DNA from: Oceaniferula flava
Lineage (GTDB): Bacteria > Verrucomicrobiota > Verrucomicrobiia > Verrucomicrobiales > Akkermansiaceae
Direction: 5' to 3'
Assembly: GCF_016811075.1 (NCBI RefSeq)
Contig: NZ_JAFBGL010000010.1
Span: forward strand, 62,001-126,000
DNA length: 64,000 bases
Shown piece after piece: positions 44,573 to 53,612 of the stretch. Position 1 is the first letter of the stretch; each line of letters begins with the position of its first letter. A model generated the notes under the pieces. That model was not told where the DNA came from, searched no databases, and worked only from the letters and a program-made list of their open reading frames with translations. Both the position numbers and the translations under genes were made by a program.

Positions 44573-45451
44573 TTAGGAAATGGGGGCTGGCTCCGGCTCC
44601 GGGGCGCCGGGGAGGACGGCGATGGGGAAGCGTGCGATGCCGTTGAGGTCCTTGTGGGTGGTGATGTGGGTAAAGCCTGCCGCCTGCAGCATCTTTTCCA
44701 CCGCATCGGCTTGGTCGTGACCAATCTCCAAGGCGATGGTGCCGCCCGGAACTAAATGCGAAGGTGCTTGCTGAATGAAATCCCGCAAGATGTCCAGCCC
44801 ATCTTTGCCGCCGAAGAGCGCGCTGTCAGGATCTCTGAGAACCTCCACCGAGAGCTGTGAGCGATCGGTCTCGGCGATATAGGGGAGGTTGGCAGCGAGG
44901 ATGTGGAAGGTTTGGTCCTGCAGTTCGGTAAAGAGATCGGTCTGGACCAGCGAGTAGCGACTGAGCCCTAACAGGGTGGCGTTTTCCTCGGCGAGCGCCA
45001 AGGCGTCTTCCGAGATGTCAGCCAGCACGAGTTCATTGCAGCGGCCGCCGAGCTCGGCGGCGAGAGTCAGGCCGAGCACACCGGAGCCGGTGCCCATATC
45101 GAGAATCCGCAGATCATCGCCCATGGTGGCATTGAGGATCAGGCTGGCAAGCTCCTCAGTCTCGGGGCGGGGAATCAGCGCGCGGGCGTCGGTTTTAAAC
45201 TCGCGGCGGTAGAATTCGACGGTGCCGAGGATGTGCTGCAGTGGCTCACCATCGCCGCGACGTTTGAGGTTTTGCCGCAGGGGGATCAGTTCTTCCTCGG
45301 CCATCGGGCGATCGAACTGCATGTAGAGTTCCACTCGCGAGCAGCCGAGCTGATGGGTAACGAGCAGCTGCATGTGACGGCGTGCGTCATCGATGCCTTT
45401 CTTCTCCAGGTAAACGGTTCCTTTTTCGATAATATCGAGGACGGTGGTCAT
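44573..45451 (-). CDS. prmC: Peptide chain release factor N5-glutamine methyltransferase
   Basis: Methylates the GGQ glutamine of release factors RF1 and RF2. 292 aa with the N-terminal helical domain, PLQHILGTVEFYRREFKTDARALIPRPETEEL and SAM motif ILDMGTGSGVLGLTLAAEL. The substrate-binding tetrad is N-L-P-Y (AANLPYIAETD) where most family members have NPPY. The last residues are Pro/Glu-rich. It is likely in one unit with murA. Confidence 0.93.
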   Translation of the reverse strand: MTTVLDIIEKGTVYLEKKGIDDARRHMQLLVTHQLGCSRVELYMQFDRPMAEEELIPLRQNLKRRGDGEPLQHILGTVEFYRREFKTDARALIPRPETEELASLILNATMGDDLRILDMGTGSGVLGLTLAAELGGRCNELVLADISEDALALAEENATLLGLSRYSLVQTDLFTELQDQTFHILAANLPYIAETDRSQLSVEVLRDPDSALFGGKDGLDILRDFIQQAPSHLVPGGTIALEIGHDQADAVEKMLQAAGFTHITTHKDLNGIARFPIAVLPGAPEPEPAPIS

Positions 45452-45475
45452 GTTAGCAAGGGTGGCGGCAGCAGG

Positions 45476-46006
45476 TTAGAGAAAGACAGGTTTACTGCCG
45501 GTGGGAAGAGTGGCTTCGGAGGGTGGGCCAGGGAAATGCTCGCCGATGAATTTGTCCCAGACGTCGCGGGTTTCATCGGAGATGGTTTCGTTTAGTTTGT
45601 CCTCGCAGCTGCCGCAGATCAGCATGGGGAAGGGGCCTTTGATCAGATGATCGCCACTGAACATACCTCCGAGGGTGTAGTTGTTCAGGCCTTTGGCATC
45701 GACGCCACAGGTGAGGCACTTGGCGATGTAGTCCTCAGTGTCAGAATCCGATCCCAGGGTGGCCTCCCGCTTTTCCATATCGGCATGGTCATGCATGAAG
45801 TCAAACATGGCCACGCGAGACTCCTCGGAGAGTTTGGAATTCAATTCTTCGCGACACTCAAAGCACATCGCCAGCTCGAACACACATTCCCCGGCGGCAA
45901 AGGATTTGTTCACAATATACATATCCTTCTCACTGAGCAAACCCTCGCAGGCACAGCACTGGGTGAAGGGTTTTCCTGTTTCTAGGGATGTAAAATGATC
46001 CGGCAC
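45476..46006 (-). CDS. Cysteine-rich protein of unknown function, two similar halves
   Basis: 176 aa, GTG start at 46006. Two halves each carry a pair of CxxC motifs: CCAC with CFEC, and CLTC with CGSC, spaced by 35-40 residues. The second halves have similar following text (CREELNSKLSEESRVAMFDFMHDH against CEDKLNETISDETRDVWDKFIGEH), so it is probably an internal duplication of a zinc-binding unit. No family recognised. Acidic, with no membrane segment. Confidence 0.75.
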   Translation of the reverse strand: MPDHFTSLETGKPFTQCCACEGLLSEKDMYIVNKSFAAGECVFELAMCFECREELNSKLSEESRVAMFDFMHDHADMEKREATLGSDSDTEDYIAKCLTCGVDAKGLNNYTLGGMFSGDHLIKGPFPMLICGSCEDKLNETISDETRDVWDKFIGEHFPGPPSEATLPTGSKPVFL

Positions 46007-46063
46007 AGAGGCGATGATGGTGGATGCGATGAAGAAATCAAGACAAGAGCGGAAAGCTGGGCA

Positions 46064-46822
46064 TTACGTCAGCTCAATGAGGACCGGGCAGTGGTCGGAA
46101 CCTAACACATCGGCAAGAATGTCGGCCTTTTCGACGCGCTCCATGAAAGGGGTGGAAACACAGAAGTAATCGATTCTCCAGCCAATGTTCTTGCCGCGGG
46201 CCCCCGCACGGTAGCTCCACCAGCTGTAGGCCTCGGTGGTGTCGGGGTGGAAGTGACGGAAGGTATCGGTGAAGCCTGCGGCCACGATGTTGTCAAATCC
46301 AGCTCGTTCCTCATCCGAGAATCCGGCATTTTTGCGGTTCTGTTTCGGACGGGCGAGATCGATTTCCTGGTGGGCGACATTCAGGTCACCGCAGAATACG
46401 ACTGGTTTGTCGTTCTCCAACATTTTGCAGTAGGCCAAAAAATCGGCATCCCAGCGTTGGCGGTAGGGCAAGCGCAGGAGTTCGTTTTTGGAGTTCGGTG
46501 TGTAAACGGTGACTAAGAAATAGTCCTCAAACTCGGCGGTGATCACGCGGCCTTCGGTGTCGTGTTCATCAATTCCGATGCCGTTGGTGACCTTGAGAGG
46601 TTCTTGTTTGGAAAAAATCGCTGTGCCGGAATAGCCGGCTTTCTCGGCGGAGTTCCAGTAGGTGTGATAGCCGGCGGCCTCAAGTGGGAGGTCCACTTGC
46701 TCGGCACGGGCTTTGGTTTCTTGCAGGCAGAGGATGTCTGGCTGATGTTCGGCGAGAAATTCGGAGAAGTTCTTTTTGATCACGGCACGGATGCCGTTGA
46801 CGTTCCAGGAAATGAGACGCAT
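46064..46822 (-). CDS. xth: Exodeoxyribonuclease III
   Basis: AP endonuclease/3' exonuclease of base-excision repair. 252 aa. [21 protein letters not shown] (metal-binding Glu), [43 protein letters not shown] (catalytic Asp) and LGSDHCPV (His) are all present. Confidence 0.96.
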   Translation of the reverse strand: MRLISWNVNGIRAVIKKNFSEFLAEHQPDILCLQETKARAEQVDLPLEAAGYHTYWNSAEKAGYSGTAIFSKQEPLKVTNGIGIDEHDTEGRVITAEFEDYFLVTVYTPNSKNELLRLPYRQRWDADFLAYCKMLENDKPVVFCGDLNVAHQEIDLARPKQNRKNAGFSDEERAGFDNIVAAGFTDTFRHFHPDTTEAYSWWSYRAGARGKNIGWRIDYFCVSTPFMERVEKADILADVLGSDHCPVLIELT

Positions 46823-46873
46823 GGGTGATGTATGGGTGAGTAGGTAAAGGAAATGTGGCTGGTTAGGATCGGT

Positions 46874-47221
46874 CTAACCGGGAGGCCAGGTCATCGGGCG
46901 GCCGGCGAGAATGTGCAGGTGCAGGTGCGGAACCTCTTCTCCTCCATGTGGACCATTGTTGATTACGGTGCGGAAGCCTGCTTCGGCGAAGCCTTCTTGC
47001 TCGGCAACTTTGCGTGCTGTGAGCAGGAGGTGGCCGAGCGTTGCTTGATCCTCGGCTTCCGCCCGGGCAATGCGAACGATCGCTTTCTTCGGCACGATCA
47101 AGAGGTGCACCGGTGCTTGTGGGTTGATGTCGCGGAAGCACAGGCAGAGGTCGTCCTCATAGATGATGTCCGCCGGGATTTCGCGGTCGCAGATTTTCTG
47201 GAACAGTGTTTTTTCAGCCAT
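46874..47221 (-). CDS. HIT family purine nucleotide hydrolase (HinT-like)
   Basis: 115 aa. FQKICDREIPADIIYEDDLCLCFRDINPQAPVHLLIVPKKAI and the histidine triad HLHLHIL identify the HinT branch, which hydrolyses AMP-linked amines. Full length, 51 nt upstream of xth in the same direction. Confidence 0.93.
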   Translation of the reverse strand: MAEKTLFQKICDREIPADIIYEDDLCLCFRDINPQAPVHLLIVPKKAIVRIARAEAEDQATLGHLLLTARKVAEQEGFAEAGFRTVINNGPHGGEEVPHLHLHILAGRPMTWPPG

Positions 47222-47248
47222 GGTAAGGAGCGGGTGACAGGAGTTGTG

Positions 47249-47812
47249 TTAGGCCAGCGTCAATCGGATCTCGCGAGGGTTTGGCAAGGTGGAGTGACCG
47301 TGGGTGGTGAGGAAGGTGATGATCTCCTGATGCAGTTTCTCGCAGGGAGCGGTCCAGCGTTTCGCACCGCGGAGAAGTTTGACACAATCGCGGGTGCCTG
47401 TGAAGTAGAGCTCTTCGACGCCGTGAAGTTTTAAGTCCTCAATCTCATCGTGTACTTGATTGAAAAAAGCGAGTTCGAAGCCATTGCCGGCTTCCTTGGC
47501 TGCCCGCGTGAGGCTGAGCTTCACCGGTGGAGCGAGCAGTGGCAGGGTGTTGGCGATGGCTTCGCAGCCGATCCTTTCTAACATCCGGCGCACCCGCGAG
47601 TGCAGCTCCTCGATGGTGAGAACTCGCAGCGGGCATTTGTGTTCGAGGTAGTGGATGATGCCTTCTAACAGGTCGTCAATGAATGGGAAGTCCTCACGCT
47701 CGGCGGCGATGGCGCCTCGGTGGATCGCTTCACGCAGCCACGCAGTATCGTAGCCGGTCACTTGGTGACGGCCGATCTGGAGCACGGGGCGATTTCCGAC
47801 GATGCAAATCAT
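47249..47812 (-). CDS. Unknown protein next to nrdR, possible degenerate ATP-cone
   Basis: 187 aa, no named family. After MICIVGNRPVLQIGRHQVTGYDTAWLREAIHRGAI, the run IIHYLEHKCPLRVLTIEELHSRVRRMLERIGCEAIANTL has the spacing of an ATP-cone (charged helix, turn, xxEELxxRVxxMLxxxGxxxxA), as in NrdR and ribonucleotide reductases. The rest (about 100-187) is unassigned. It lies 39 nt downstream of nrdR in the same direction, so a nucleotide-sensing role is a reasonable guess, no more. Confidence 0.75.
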   Translation of the reverse strand: MICIVGNRPVLQIGRHQVTGYDTAWLREAIHRGAIAAEREDFPFIDDLLEGIIHYLEHKCPLRVLTIEELHSRVRRMLERIGCEAIANTLPLLAPPVKLSLTRAAKEAGNGFELAFFNQVHDEIEDLKLHGVEELYFTGTRDCVKLLRGAKRWTAPCEKLHQEIITFLTTHGHSTLPNPREIRLTLA

Positions 47813-47851
47813 GCTGGGGAGGCGGGCAGGACGGGGGTAATGTTCTGGGGC

Positions 47852-48343
47852 TTATTCTTTGAAGAGCTTGCGTTGGTGGGGGTCTCTGGAGGCGCGGTGT
47901 TCGAGCGCTTGAATTTCGCGGATGAACTCACCCACGTTATCGAACTGACGGTAAACGGAAACATAACGGACGTAGGCCACGGGATCGATCTCGTGGAGTT
48001 TGCGCATCACCTTTGGGCCAATGCTGCTGGACGGCACTTCCGTTAGGTGATCCTTGTGCAGTTCGGCGAGGATTTCTTCGACGGCTCGGTCCAGGCGGTC
48101 CATGGACACGGGGCGCTTCTCGCAGGCTTTGACCAGTCCGCGAAAAATCTTCTCTCGGTTGATCGATTCCCGGGTGCCGTCGCGTTTGACCACTTGCAGC
48201 TCGGTGCGCTCGATCTGTTCATAGGTGGTGTAGCGGTAGTCACAAGCGAGGCAGACCCGCCTGCGGCGGGTCGTGGTTCCGTCCTTCGACATTCGGGAGT
48301 CGATGACTTTATCTTTTAGCGAGCCGCACTGGATACAACGCAT
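47852..48343 (-). CDS. nrdR: Transcriptional repressor NrdR
   Basis: Represses ribonucleotide reductase genes by sensing ATP/dATP. 163 aa. Zinc ribbon MRCIQCGSLKDKVIDSRMSKDGTTTRRRRVCLACDYRYTTYE, then ATP-cone KRDGTRESINREKIFRGLVKACEKRPVS. Full length. No nrd genes in the window. Confidence 0.96.
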   Translation of the reverse strand: MRCIQCGSLKDKVIDSRMSKDGTTTRRRRVCLACDYRYTTYEQIERTELQVVKRDGTRESINREKIFRGLVKACEKRPVSMDRLDRAVEEILAELHKDHLTEVPSSSIGPKVMRKLHEIDPVAYVRYVSVYRQFDNVGEFIREIQALEHRASRDPHQRKLFKE

Positions 48344-48445
48344 AGGGGTAATTCTGCTGTTGATGCGGAAGCTAGTGCAGCAGGTAGAGGGGTATCAAAG
48401 CAAAAATGCCCCTATATTCAGTCGCTGATGGCGATCGTTAAGGTT

Positions 48446-48474
48446 TCAATACTATTGTTTTTGGAATTAGTCAA
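48446..48474 (-). promoter_or_regulatory. Candidate promoter of nrdR
   Basis: On the minus strand, TTGACT (48469-48474), 17 nt, TATTGA (48446-48451). The leader to nrdR would be about 95 nt and contains AGGGG/CCCCT around a 16-nt loop (about 48390-48415). The rest of the 258-nt gap between nrdR and the prenyl synthase has no gene that I can support. Confidence 0.35.
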
Positions 48475-48601
48475 AAACCTCTGTATTTCACCCAAATCAT
48501 CCGAATTCGGGAGTAAAAAAATGGCGCTCCAGTGAGGTGCGTGGATGGAGAGTAGCTCGCGGGCGGCGATCGCTTGTATGCTCGCTCGCGCGGATTAACC
48601 C

Positions 48602-49603
48602 TTAGCTTCGGCAGGCGTTCAGCAAGCCGTCCAGGTAGTGGGTGATCTCGGTGAGACCATCGCGCCACTCTCCGCTCTCGAGCACCTCGAGGTCTTCACG
48701 CGCTTCGTTGAGCATGGTGGAGGCGGTGTCGAGGGCGCTTTCCACAGCTCCTTCGTATTCGGCGATGCCGATCAGCACCGGGAGATCGAGGGGTTGTTGC
48801 TCGATGATGCGTTTGTTGAGTTTGTCGCGTTGGGCCGGGTCGGCCTTTTCGATCAGGTTGAGCAGCGGCAGGGTGAGTTTGCCTTTTTCCAAGTCGGTGC
48901 GCAGGGTTTTGCCGACTTCGGCTTCGGTGCCGACCAGGTCCAGGCAGTCGTCATAAATCTGATACGCGGTGCCGAGCTTCAGGCCGTAATCATAGAGTCG
49001 TTGCTCAATGTCTTCGGAAACCCCGGAGAGTGATGCGGCGATGCCGGTGGCGGCTGCGAACAGGGCACCGGTTTTCATCTCGATGATGTGGAAGTAATCG
49101 TCCTTGGTTAGAGTGAGGTCAAAACGACGCTGGGTCTGCATCACTTCACCTTGGCAAACCTCGCGGGAGGCTTTTCCCACCTTGCGGCAGATATCGATGC
49201 TGTCGAACTCAGTGGCTAACAGCAGGGAGTGGGAGAACAAGGCATCGCCTAACAAGACAGCCATGCCGTTGCCCCATTTGGCATTGGCGGTTGGCACGTT
49301 CCGGCGGGTGTCTGCACCATCAATGATATCGTCATGCACCAGTGTGGACATGTGGATGAGCTCGAGAATGACGCCAATCTTCAGGTGGCCTTCGTCCACG
49401 CCCCCGGTGGCACCACCGGCGAGAATGGACAGCACAGGGCGGATGCGCTTGCCGCTGGTGTTGCAGATGTAATCGATATACGGCTCCACGGAAGGGTCAA
49501 AGGCACGAACCTGGTCGCGAATTTGCGCTTCCACTTCCTTGAGCTCTTTCTTTACAAGTTTGAAAGGAATTCGAGGAATGGTGCTGGGTTTAATCAATGA
49601 CAT
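48602..49603 (-). CDS. Polyprenyl diphosphate synthase (octaprenyl/heptaprenyl type)
   Basis: 333 aa from MSLIKPST (ATG 49603); the frame is open 58 more codons, but that would overlap aroK. Makes the isoprenoid chain, probably the quinone side chain. GKRIRPVLSILAGGATGG, the first aspartate motif LVHDDIIDGADTRR, GDALFSHS and the second motif YQIYDDCLDLVG (DDxxD) are all present. Chain length cannot be read safely. Confidence 0.92.
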   Translation of the reverse strand: MSLIKPSTIPRIPFKLVKKELKEVEAQIRDQVRAFDPSVEPYIDYICNTSGKRIRPVLSILAGGATGGVDEGHLKIGVILELIHMSTLVHDDIIDGADTRRNVPTANAKWGNGMAVLLGDALFSHSLLLATEFDSIDICRKVGKASREVCQGEVMQTQRRFDLTLTKDDYFHIIEMKTGALFAAATGIAASLSGVSEDIEQRLYDYGLKLGTAYQIYDDCLDLVGTEAEVGKTLRTDLEKGKLTLPLLNLIEKADPAQRDKLNKRIIEQQPLDLPVLIGIAEYEGAVESALDTASTMLNEAREDLEVLESGEWRDGLTEITHYLDGLLNACRS

Positions 49604-49679
49604 GTCGGAAATGGTGGCTAAATCTTGAGCATAAACCGGTAAGTTTGGCAATGGCGGTTTGCTGCGTTTGGGTGGTGGA

Positions 49680-50276
49680 TCAGGCTGAGCACGAGCTTGA
49701 AGGATTTTCTTCTGCATCGTGAGGGGTGCCGAAGTGATAGCGAGCGCTTTCGAGAATTCCACAAGAAATTTCATCAAATTCTAAGCCCGATGTGCTTATT
49801 TTCAAATGGGAAGCGTCTTCGTAGAGCGGTGTGCGGTCGCTGAGCATGTGACTGATCAGGCCCATCGGGTCGTTACACTGCAGGAGCGGTCGGTTATTAT
49901 TGCGCGATGTCCGCTCGTAAGTTTCCTCCGCCGAACAGAATAACCAGACGACAAATCCCAGCTGCTGCAAGAGCTCCCGGTTTTCTGGTCGGAGCACCAT
50001 GCCTCCACCGGTGGAGATGATGTGGTGGTTGAGCTCATCGTCGAGCAGCGATTGGAGCAGCTGCGTCTCCATCGAGCGGAATGCGTCCTCGCCCTCATCG
50101 GCGAAGATTTCCGCCACGCTTTTGCCAGCTTGCTCCTCGATAACGTGATCGGTATCGATCAGGGGGTAGGAAAGTTTCTGGTGCAGAACGCGGCCGAGCG
50201 TGGACTTACCACAGCCCATGAAGCCGACCAGCACGATATTGCGCAGGCGGTGACATGAGGCTGTTATTGTTTCCAT
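49680..50276 (-). CDS. aroK: Shikimate kinase
   Basis: Phosphorylates shikimate in the aromatic amino acid pathway. 198 aa from METITAS (ATG 50276). P-loop GFMGCGKST, DTDHVIEEQAGKSVAEIFADEGEDAFRSMETQLL (shikimate-binding Asp and Arg), STGGGMVLRPEN and the lid NNNRPLL. It ends with a Ser-rich tail not found in E. coli. Confidence 0.93.
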   Translation of the reverse strand: METITASCHRLRNIVLVGFMGCGKSTLGRVLHQKLSYPLIDTDHVIEEQAGKSVAEIFADEGEDAFRSMETQLLQSLLDDELNHHIISTGGGMVLRPENRELLQQLGFVVWLFCSAEETYERTSRNNNRPLLQCNDPMGLISHMLSDRTPLYEDASHLKISTSGLEFDEISCGILESARYHFGTPHDAEENPSSSCSA

Positions 50277-50407
50277 GGGGTGAGTGTAACGGATGGAGTC
50301 CATCCATGGCGATAGGGAAGATGGATAATTATGTCACCACGGCACGAAGTCCGTATTTGCCGTCAATTTCCTTGGTTCTGAGCCCCGCTTAAGCTAATCC
50401 GAACGGC

Positions 50408-51439
50408 GTGAGCGAAACACGTATCATCGATGCCTCCGATCCAGCGGAGCAAAATAAAGTCGTGCAAGAGGTCGTCGATCTCCTTGCCGCCGGAGAAGTT
50501 GTGGCCCTGCCTACGGAAACCGTTTACGGTCTAGGCGCTGACGCCCTCAACCCGGACGCCGCCGCCAAGGTGTTTGACGCCAAGGAAAGACCCTCGTTTG
50601 ACCCGCTGATTGTGCATGTGGGGTCCTACGAACAGGTGGATGAGGTGGCCGAGGTGCCTGAGGATCTGAAGGAAATCGTCGCCAAGCTGATGAAAGCCTA
50701 CTGGCCCGGCCCCCTGACGCTGGTGCTGCCGAAAAAAGACTGCGTGCCGGACATCGTCACCAGCGGACTGCCAACCGTGGCGGTGCGAATGAGTGCACAC
50801 CCGATCATGAAAGCGGTGGTCCGCGCTCTTGGAAACCCGATCGCGGCGCCGAGCGCTAACCGATTTGGCCGAATCAGCCCGACCTCTGCCTCCGCGGTGG
50901 AAAAAGAACTGGGTGGCCGCATCCCTGCCATTGTTGATGGCGGTGCCTGCCGCGATGGCTTGGAGAGCACCATCATCCGGCCCGAGGCCGGGGAAAAACG
51001 CCCGACGCTGCACATGCTGCGCTCCGGTCCGGTGACCAAGGAGATGCTGCAACGCTTCGGCCGAGTGGAACGCCCCAAGCGCAATCGCTCGAACGAGGCG
51101 CCCGAAGCTCCCGGCCAACTGGCCAATCACTACGCCCCCGTCACGCCGCTGCGCCTGCTCAGAAGCTTTGCCGATTTCAAGCCTGAGGAAGGCAAAAAAT
51201 ACGGACTGCTCAGCTACTGTGGTGCAGAGAAGGCCGGGTTCATCAATGCTTACGATTGGGCACAGGTGGAGGAGCTTTCACCTGGCAATGGCAAGCTGGC
51301 CGAGGCCGCCGTGCGCTTTTTCTATGTCCTGCGTCAGCTCGATGAAAGTGGCGTCGATGAAATCATTGCCGAGCCGGTGTCAGAAACTGGACTGGGTGTG
51401 GCTATCATGGACAAGCTTCGTCGCGCCAGCATCCGTTAG
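50408..51439 (+). CDS. tsaC: L-threonylcarbamoyladenylate synthase (Sua5 type)
   Basis: Makes threonylcarbamoyl-AMP for t6A37 modification of tRNAs that read ANN codons. 343 aa from GTG 50408. YrdC domain (about 10-210): LPTETVYGLGADALNP, KERPSFDPLIVHV, YWPGPLTLVLPK, PIAAPSANRFGRISPTSA, then the Sua5 linker APGQLANHYAPVTPLRLL and a C-terminal Rossmann-like domain. It is the long two-domain form. murJ follows 57 nt later. Confidence 0.94.
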   Translation: MSETRIIDASDPAEQNKVVQEVVDLLAAGEVVALPTETVYGLGADALNPDAAAKVFDAKERPSFDPLIVHVGSYEQVDEVAEVPEDLKEIVAKLMKAYWPGPLTLVLPKKDCVPDIVTSGLPTVAVRMSAHPIMKAVVRALGNPIAAPSANRFGRISPTSASAVEKELGGRIPAIVDGGACRDGLESTIIRPEAGEKRPTLHMLRSGPVTKEMLQRFGRVERPKRNRSNEAPEAPGQLANHYAPVTPLRLLRSFADFKPEEGKKYGLLSYCGAEKAGFINAYDWAQVEELSPGNGKLAEAAVRFFYVLRQLDESGVDEIIAEPVSETGLGVAIMDKLRRASIR

Positions 51440-51496
51440 GCGGCTGACTCAATTGCGCCATCAATCACGTTCCCAACTTTAAGACCCCATCCCTCC

Positions 51497-53548
51497 ATGC
51501 TCCGCGCTTTGATGCAAGTATCCGGCTTCACCGCCATCAGTCGGGTGTTAGGTTTCTTGCGTGATATTCTGATTGCCCGCTATCTGGGCTCAGGGCTGTT
51601 AGGCGATGCCTTTTTCTCGGCCTTCCGTTTTCCCAACCTCTTCCGCCGCATCTTCGGCGAGGGCGCCTTCAACGCCGCCTTCGTGCCGATGTTTGGTCGT
51701 CGATTGGAAAAAGATGGCGAAGAGGAGGCGATGAAGTTCGCCTCGAATGCGTTCTCCACTCTATTAGTCGTGCTGATCGCGCTGACCATCGTGGCGATCC
51801 CATGTATGAAATGGATCATGGGCGCGGTGGTGCCCGGGTTTAAGGCGAAGGTGGAAATGCCGATTTCCTCCGCGGCAGGGGAGGCGAGCGAACGTTTCTC
51901 GGTGCGTGTCGATGGCATGCGCGATGTCTATCTGACCGTGCCGGAGCAGAGTGTCGATGGTCTGGACGGGGCCTACACGCTGACGAACCTGCATTTCGTC
52001 GAGGAAAAGCAGCGCGAGTTTCTGCAGTTCTTCGGCACCGGCGAGCGAGGCTCTGTCGCAAGTCTGCAAGAGGTCACAGCCGAATACACGGCTCAGGAAC
52101 AGATCCGGGCGGAGAAGGATCATCGCGAACCGAATCCAGCCACCCAACATCTGCTGCCGAACGCGGCCGAGGCGTCAGGTGCGGCGACCGAAGCCGACCA
52201 GTCGCGCTGGGTGATTGGCGGCAATGGTCAGGCGCGGATTCGACTCCCCAAGGGGCACGACTACGGCTGGTTCGAAGGGGAGCTGGTGCGCAGCGGAGTG
52301 CCTGATTCCGTGTTGCCCATGGATGCCAATGGCCGTGCTCCAGAGCTGCAAATTTACCGCAACCACCCGGACACTTTTGACCTCACTGTTAGGCTGTCTC
52401 AGATCACCTTTTGCTATCTCTTGTTCATGGCTCTGGTCGCGCATCTCAGCGGCACCCTGAACACCTTCAAGATCTTTGGAGCCCCCGCGGCCGCACCGAT
52501 CCTGCTGAACCTGGTTTTCCTCGTCGGACTCGGGGTCTTCGTCGCTGGAATGAAATCCGAGCTGCCCGCCCATGTGCTGGCCTGGTGTGTGGCGGTGGCG
52601 GGCTTGCTTCAATTCATGATGCTCTACGGCGCGTGTCGGAAAAATGGTTACCACATCCGGGTGCAGAAGCCTGTGTTTGACGGCTCGATCAAAAAGTTGG
52701 TCCTGCTCATGGGGCCGGGCATTCTTGCCGCCGGAATTCAGCAGATTAACTTATTGGTCGGTGGCGTTATCGCCTCGTTCAAGGCGGGGGCGATTTCCTG
52801 GCTGTATTATTCCGATCGCGTCTACCAGCTGCCACTCGGCATGATTGGCATTGCGCTCGGGGTGGTGCTCTTACCCGAGGTCACCCGACTGGTGCGGCGT
52901 GACGACATGCAAGGCGCCTCCGACAGCATGATGCGAGGCATGGAACTGGGACTCATCATCACGCTGCCGGCTGCGGTCGCCATGATGGTCATCCCTGTGC
53001 CGCTGATCAGTGTGCTGTTCCAGCGGGGTGAGTTCACTGCCGAGGATGCGCGCCAGACGGGCATGGCGCTGCAAGGATTCGCTCTGGGGCTGCCCGGCTA
53101 TGTGCTGATCAAGGTGCTTCAGCCCGGCTACTTCGCCCGTGAGAACACCCGCGCGCCAATGATCATGGCCGGCATCACCGTGGCGGTGAACATCGTGGTA
53201 AGCTTACTTTTATTCGGGCCGTTTGGGCATGTTGGCATCGCCATTGCCACCACCGTTTCCGCCTGGGTCAATGTGGTCTTGCTGTCGCGCGGCTTGCGCG
53301 GTCTGTTGCATCCCGGCAAAGCGTTCATGGGCAAGCTGCTGCGCATCATCGCCGCGAGTGCGGGGATGGGCGCCTTGGTCTGGCTGGCATATCAAGCGGT
53401 GGGCTCGTGGTTTGACGAGGCATTCATTCAGCAGTGCATCGCTCTCGCGCTGCTCATTGGTCTGGGGATCTGCACCTATGCGATGATGATTCTGGCGATG
53501 AAGGTGACCAGCGTGGCGGAACTGAAAGCCGGCTTCCGGCGCGGCTGA
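51497..53548 (+). CDS. murJ: Lipid II flippase MurJ with large extra loop
   Basis: Moves lipid II across the inner membrane for cell-wall synthesis. 683 aa against about 510 in E. coli. SGFTAISRVLGFLRDILIARYLG and FFSAFRFPNLFRRIFGEGAFNAAFVPMF with the conserved cytoplasm-facing arginines are intact. After segment 3 (ending VVPGF, residue 115) an extra stretch of about 178 residues precedes segment 4 (LTVRLSQITFCYLLF, about 296). The remainder (segments 4-14) is normal. The insert is hydrophilic and by MurJ topology would face the periplasm. Confidence 0.93.
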   Translation: MLRALMQVSGFTAISRVLGFLRDILIARYLGSGLLGDAFFSAFRFPNLFRRIFGEGAFNAAFVPMFGRRLEKDGEEEAMKFASNAFSTLLVVLIALTIVAIPCMKWIMGAVVPGFKAKVEMPISSAAGEASERFSVRVDGMRDVYLTVPEQSVDGLDGAYTLTNLHFVEEKQREFLQFFGTGERGSVASLQEVTAEYTAQEQIRAEKDHREPNPATQHLLPNAAEASGAATEADQSRWVIGGNGQARIRLPKGHDYGWFEGELVRSGVPDSVLPMDANGRAPELQIYRNHPDTFDLTVRLSQITFCYLLFMALVAHLSGTLNTFKIFGAPAAAPILLNLVFLVGLGVFVAGMKSELPAHVLAWCVAVAGLLQFMMLYGACRKNGYHIRVQKPVFDGSIKKLVLLMGPGILAAGIQQINLLVGGVIASFKAGAISWLYYSDRVYQLPLGMIGIALGVVLLPEVTRLVRRDDMQGASDSMMRGMELGLIITLPAAVAMMVIPVPLISVLFQRGEFTAEDARQTGMALQGFALGLPGYVLIKVLQPGYFARENTRAPMIMAGITVAVNIVVSLLLFGPFGHVGIAIATTVSAWVNVVLLSRGLRGLLHPGKAFMGKLLRIIAASAGMGALVWLAYQAVGSWFDEAFIQQCIALALLIGLGICTYAMMILAMKVTSVAELKAGFRRG

Positions 53549-53612
53549 TTAGCTGGAAGATATCGATTTTTTTTCCTGACAAAGCGCGCTCAGGAACCGA
53601 GTATCAGTCATC

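Noticed and set aside
48471-48668. 65-codon frame in the nrdR/prenyl synthase gap
   Set aside because: It overlaps the prenyl synthase 3' end on the same strand in another frame and has random composition.
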